From assembly GCA_947451445.1 (NCBI GenBank), contig CANFZJ010000180.1, positions 1 to 6,536 on the forward strand: 6,536 nt of DNA, given 5' to 3'. The notes below the pieces were generated by a model that saw nothing but the letters and a program-made list of their open reading frames with translations, was not told the DNA's origin and did not search any database. The stretch comes from Comamonadaceae bacterium (lineage in GTDB: Bacteria; Pseudomonadota; Gammaproteobacteria; Burkholderiales; Burkholderiaceae_C). The translations under genes and the position numbers were made by a program. Numbering within the stretch: the first letter of the stretch is position 1; each line of letters starts with the position of its first letter. Of this stretch, positions 5,790-6,536 are shown piece by piece.

Positions 5790-6536
5790 ATGACCCACTA
5801 CGACGTGCTGCAAGTCAGCCCCCAGGCCAGCGCCGAAGTCATCCGCGCCGCGTACAAAAGCCTGATGCAACGGCACCACCCGGACAAGAATCCCCAGGGC
5901 ACCAACAACAGCGCGGTCCTGATCGCGCAGGCCTACGGCGTGCTGGGCAACCCTGAAAAACGCAGCGCCTACGACCGCACGCTGCACACCGCGCTGCCCG
6001 TGCCCCCTTGGCCGCAGCAGCCCGCGCCAGCCCTCCGTGCCGCCACGCCGGGCTGGCCCGCCCGCCTTGCCTGGACGCTGCTCGCGGTGCTGGTCGGCTG
6101 GCTGGTGCTGCAGTTACAGCGGTCATCCCTGGCTACCCTGGCTACCCAGACCGACCTGCCCACCATCCGCTTGGCACGGCCGGAAGTCACCACACCCGCA
6201 CAGCCTGCCAGCGCAGTGCCCAACGGGCAGCCGCTGCCGGAGGTGCCGGACCTTGCGCAGCGCAGCATCCCCGCCTTTGTGACCAGCCTGTCCATCGACC
6301 TGCCGCCGTCCGGCCCGGCCAGCCCGGCCCACCTGCTGTACATCCCCACGCTGGATATTCGGCTGGCCATGTCTGAGCCGGGGCGCTGGCGGCAGAAGGT
6401 CGAGCAGCAAAGACCGGCCATCATCCGCCAGCTACTCACCCGCCTGGCCAGCGCGCAGTACGCCGAGCTGCTCCAGCCCGATGGTGGCGTCTACCTGGCC
6501 AAACTGCTGGAGTCGGCTATCGTGGACAGCATTGGC
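5790..6536 (+). CDS. Membrane J-domain protein with FliL-like C-terminal region, 3'-truncated
   Basis: The frame is open from the ATG at 5790 to the window end (249 codons, no stop). Residues 1-65 are a canonical J domain: MTHYDVLQVSPQAS, RAAYKSLMQRHHPDK with HPD at 30-32, and LGNPEKRSAYDR, so it should recruit and stimulate a DnaK-type Hsp70. There is no Gly/Phe or zinc-finger region (class III J-protein). A Pro-rich linker (68-90) leads to one membrane helix at about 91-109, another Pro-rich linker (123-153), and a C-terminal domain from about 157. That domain reads like FliL: a hydrophobic strand pair (AFVTSLSIDL, LLYIPTLDIRLAM), then a helix RPAIIRQLLTRLAS, then YAELLQPDGG and a final helix. 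The FliL resemblance is by eye only. The start matches the usual J-domain beginning, although no Shine-Dalgarno is seen. About 15-25 residues may be missing if the FliL comparison holds. Confidence 0.85.
   Translation, partial: MTHYDVLQVSPQASAEVIRAAYKSLMQRHHPDKNPQGTNNSAVLIAQAYGVLGNPEKRSAYDRTLHTALPVPPWPQQPAPALRAATPGWPARLAWTLLAVLVGWLVLQLQRSSLATLATQTDLPTIRLARPEVTTPAQPASAVPNGQPLPEVPDLAQRSIPAFVTSLSIDLPPSGPASPAHLLYIPTLDIRLAMSEPGRWRQKVEQQRPAIIRQLLTRLASAQYAELLQPDGGVYLAKLLESAIVDSIG

Noticed and set aside
5839..6439. Minus-strand and alternate plus-strand open frames across the second J-protein gene
   Set aside because: They are shadows of the frame beginning at 5790, which carries a clear J domain and HPD motif and stays open to the window end.

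Overview
The window is GC-rich, densely coding bacterial chromosome. Codon use is strongly G/C-ending, and the neighbourhood pairs a DMT transporter, a trehalose-synthase-like GH13 enzyme, a compact MalQ and membrane J-proteins. This suggests a betaproteobacterium of the Burkholderiales, perhaps Comamonadaceae (Rhodoferax-like). That placement is inference from style, not from a marker gene. No tRNA, rRNA, CRISPR array or insertion sequence was seen.

Left part (1-1263): the 3' portion of an EamA/DMT-family membrane transporter enters from the left. Its stop overlaps by 8 bases the stop of a convergent small gene on the minus strand, which encodes a single-pass membrane protein with a coiled-coil-like tail and no recognised function. 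A 112-base gap follows, holding an 8-bp perfect inverted repeat.

Middle (1264-4720): a two-gene minus-strand operon for alpha-glucan metabolism. The promoter-proximal gene encodes a GH13 enzyme related to trehalose synthase/alpha-amylase (GH13_16-like but divergent). It is followed after 28 bases by malQ, a compact GH77 4-alpha-glucanotransferase with all three catalytic carboxylates. The upstream region carries a perfect 14-bp palindrome and a partial second copy 45 bases away. Both resemble LacI/GalR-family operators (core AAGCGCTT), so sugar-responsive control is likely.

Right part (4721-6536): two plus-strand J-domain-type membrane proteins. The first has a J-like fold signature without the HPD motif, four tandem seven-residue repeats, one membrane segment and a long charged coiled coil. 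It ends in a strong intrinsic terminator. The second, cut by the window end, has a canonical J domain with HPD, one membrane segment, and a C-terminal region whose pattern resembles the periplasmic domain of the flagellar stator-associated protein FliL. The most unusual content of the window is this pair, possibly an undescribed membrane chaperone or scaffold unit; the FliL resemblance is a hypothesis made by eye.
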